Shown here piece after piece: positions 63,773 through 64,000 of a stretch of DNA of 64,000 nt. Source of the DNA: Paraflavitalea soli (GTDB lineage Bacteria; Bacteroidota; Bacteroidia; Chitinophagales; Chitinophagaceae); contig NZ_CP032157.1 of the NCBI RefSeq assembly GCF_003555545.1, positions 1,988,546 to 2,052,545 of the forward strand, written 5' to 3'. The stretch's first letter is position 1, and the number at the start of each line of letters is the position of its first letter. The notes under the pieces are model-generated. The model saw only the letters and a program-made list of their open reading frames with translations. It did no database searches and had not been told where the DNA came from. The translations under genes and the position numbers were made by a program.

Positions 63773-63812
63773 TAGATCCCGGCAAGCTGATTTGTTCAGT
63801 TGCCGGGATCTT
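63773..63812 (+). terminator. Terminator of the GMC operon
   Basis: GATCCCGGCAA (63773-63783) and TTGCCGGGATC (63798-63808) form an 11-bp stem followed by TTTATTT. Confidence 0.9.
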
Positions 63813-63870
63813 TATTTGTGATCATACTACATGATTCTTCTTATGCGTATGTTAATAATCTTCACTTCTT

Positions 63871-63901
63871 TTTACAAAATAAGAGCCAGGTCGTACATTT
63901 G
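63871..63901 (+). promoter_or_regulatory. Promoter of the gene at the right edge
   Basis: TTTA (63871-63874), 19 bases, then TACATTTG (63894-63901), a perfect -7 box, 26 bases before the ATG. Confidence 0.6.
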
Positions 63902-63927
63902 CAGCACCGATTTTATAGGTCTTGATC

Positions 63928-64000
63928 ATGAAGCGTAGTTGGACAAAATATATCATTGGCTATTTTTTTATCATTGCCTTTCTTTTCAATGGTATTGTGC
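63928..64000 (+). CDS. N-terminus of a membrane or secreted protein, cut by the window end
   Basis: ATG at 63928 opens a frame that stays open to the last base: MKRSWTKYIIGYFFIIAFLF and on. A basic start followed by a hydrophobic stretch indicates a membrane anchor or signal peptide. A perfect promoter stands just upstream. Family cannot be told from 24 codons. Confidence 0.6.
   Translation, partial: MKRSWTKYIIGYFFIIAFLFNGIV

Overview
The window looks like a chromosomal segment of a Bacteroidota bacterium, most likely Chitinophagaceae (inference). The support is: TonB-dependent receptors with CarboxypepD_reg-like N-termini, three LytS-type kinase/LytTR regulator pairs, many starts without a clear Shine-Dalgarno sequence, and several promoters matching the Bacteroidota form (TTTG-like -33 box, TAnnTTTG -7 box) close to start codons. 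I saw no tRNA, rRNA, integrase or CRISPR array. Most of it is ordinary chromosome; the accessory parts are the left 6 kb and one insertion sequence.

Layout. 1-5417 is the 3' end of what appears to be an extracellular contractile injection system (eCIS) cluster: a truncated gene, a pentapeptide-repeat protein, two DUF4157 (eCIS core) proteins with nearly identical N-terminal leaders but different C-terminal metalloprotease-like domains, and the Afp15-like AAA ATPase. 5418-6316 has no intact gene; it holds the first 49 codons of a broken SusC-type receptor and three diverged hairpin repeats. 6317-10150 has a secreted repeat protein divergent from a DUF2157 / DUF4401 / GDYXXLXY membrane operon. 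10282-15437 has dnaG, a repeat-rich gap, a small coiled-coil gene and an EF-G-like factor lacking the usual catalytic histidine. 15715-31225 has two TonB-dependent receptors, an aspartyl protease, a nitroreductase, a glycoside-hydrolase-like lipoprotein, a LytS/LytTR pair, an OmpR-type two-component pair, and a USP-like/bestrophin pair.

31672-41539 runs from a small membrane protein through a TPR protein, gyrA and a lipoprotein of the SAM hydroxide adenosyltransferase family to a surface-polysaccharide group (flippase, helical-repeat protein, FkbM methyltransferase, glycosyltransferase). An IS4-like element (41574-42967) follows. 43050-48000 has an NtrC-like regulator without a DNA-binding domain, a DUF4846 lipoprotein, a 45-residue membrane peptide, a GH29 fucosidase and pdhB. 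48180-51743 has two LytS/LytTR pairs in tandem. 51744-58262 has small genes, a divergent Zn-ribbon/SSB pair around a palindrome with 10-bp repeats, a GNAT/thiolase operon, another GNAT, a DUF2892-SRPBCC protein, an S41 peptidase and two small proteins. 58355-63748 has a P2-type ATPase and a GMC dehydrogenase carrying a four-cysteine motif, next to a Tat-signal partner subunit. A membrane protein begins at 63928 and runs off the end.

The strongest candidates for something new are the modular eCIS cargo pair (one with its DUF4157 domain reduced to a single helix motif), the hairpin repeats at 5773-6055, the palindrome plus 10-bp repeats before the Zn-ribbon/SSB pair, and the lipoprotein version of a SAM-hydrolysing enzyme.
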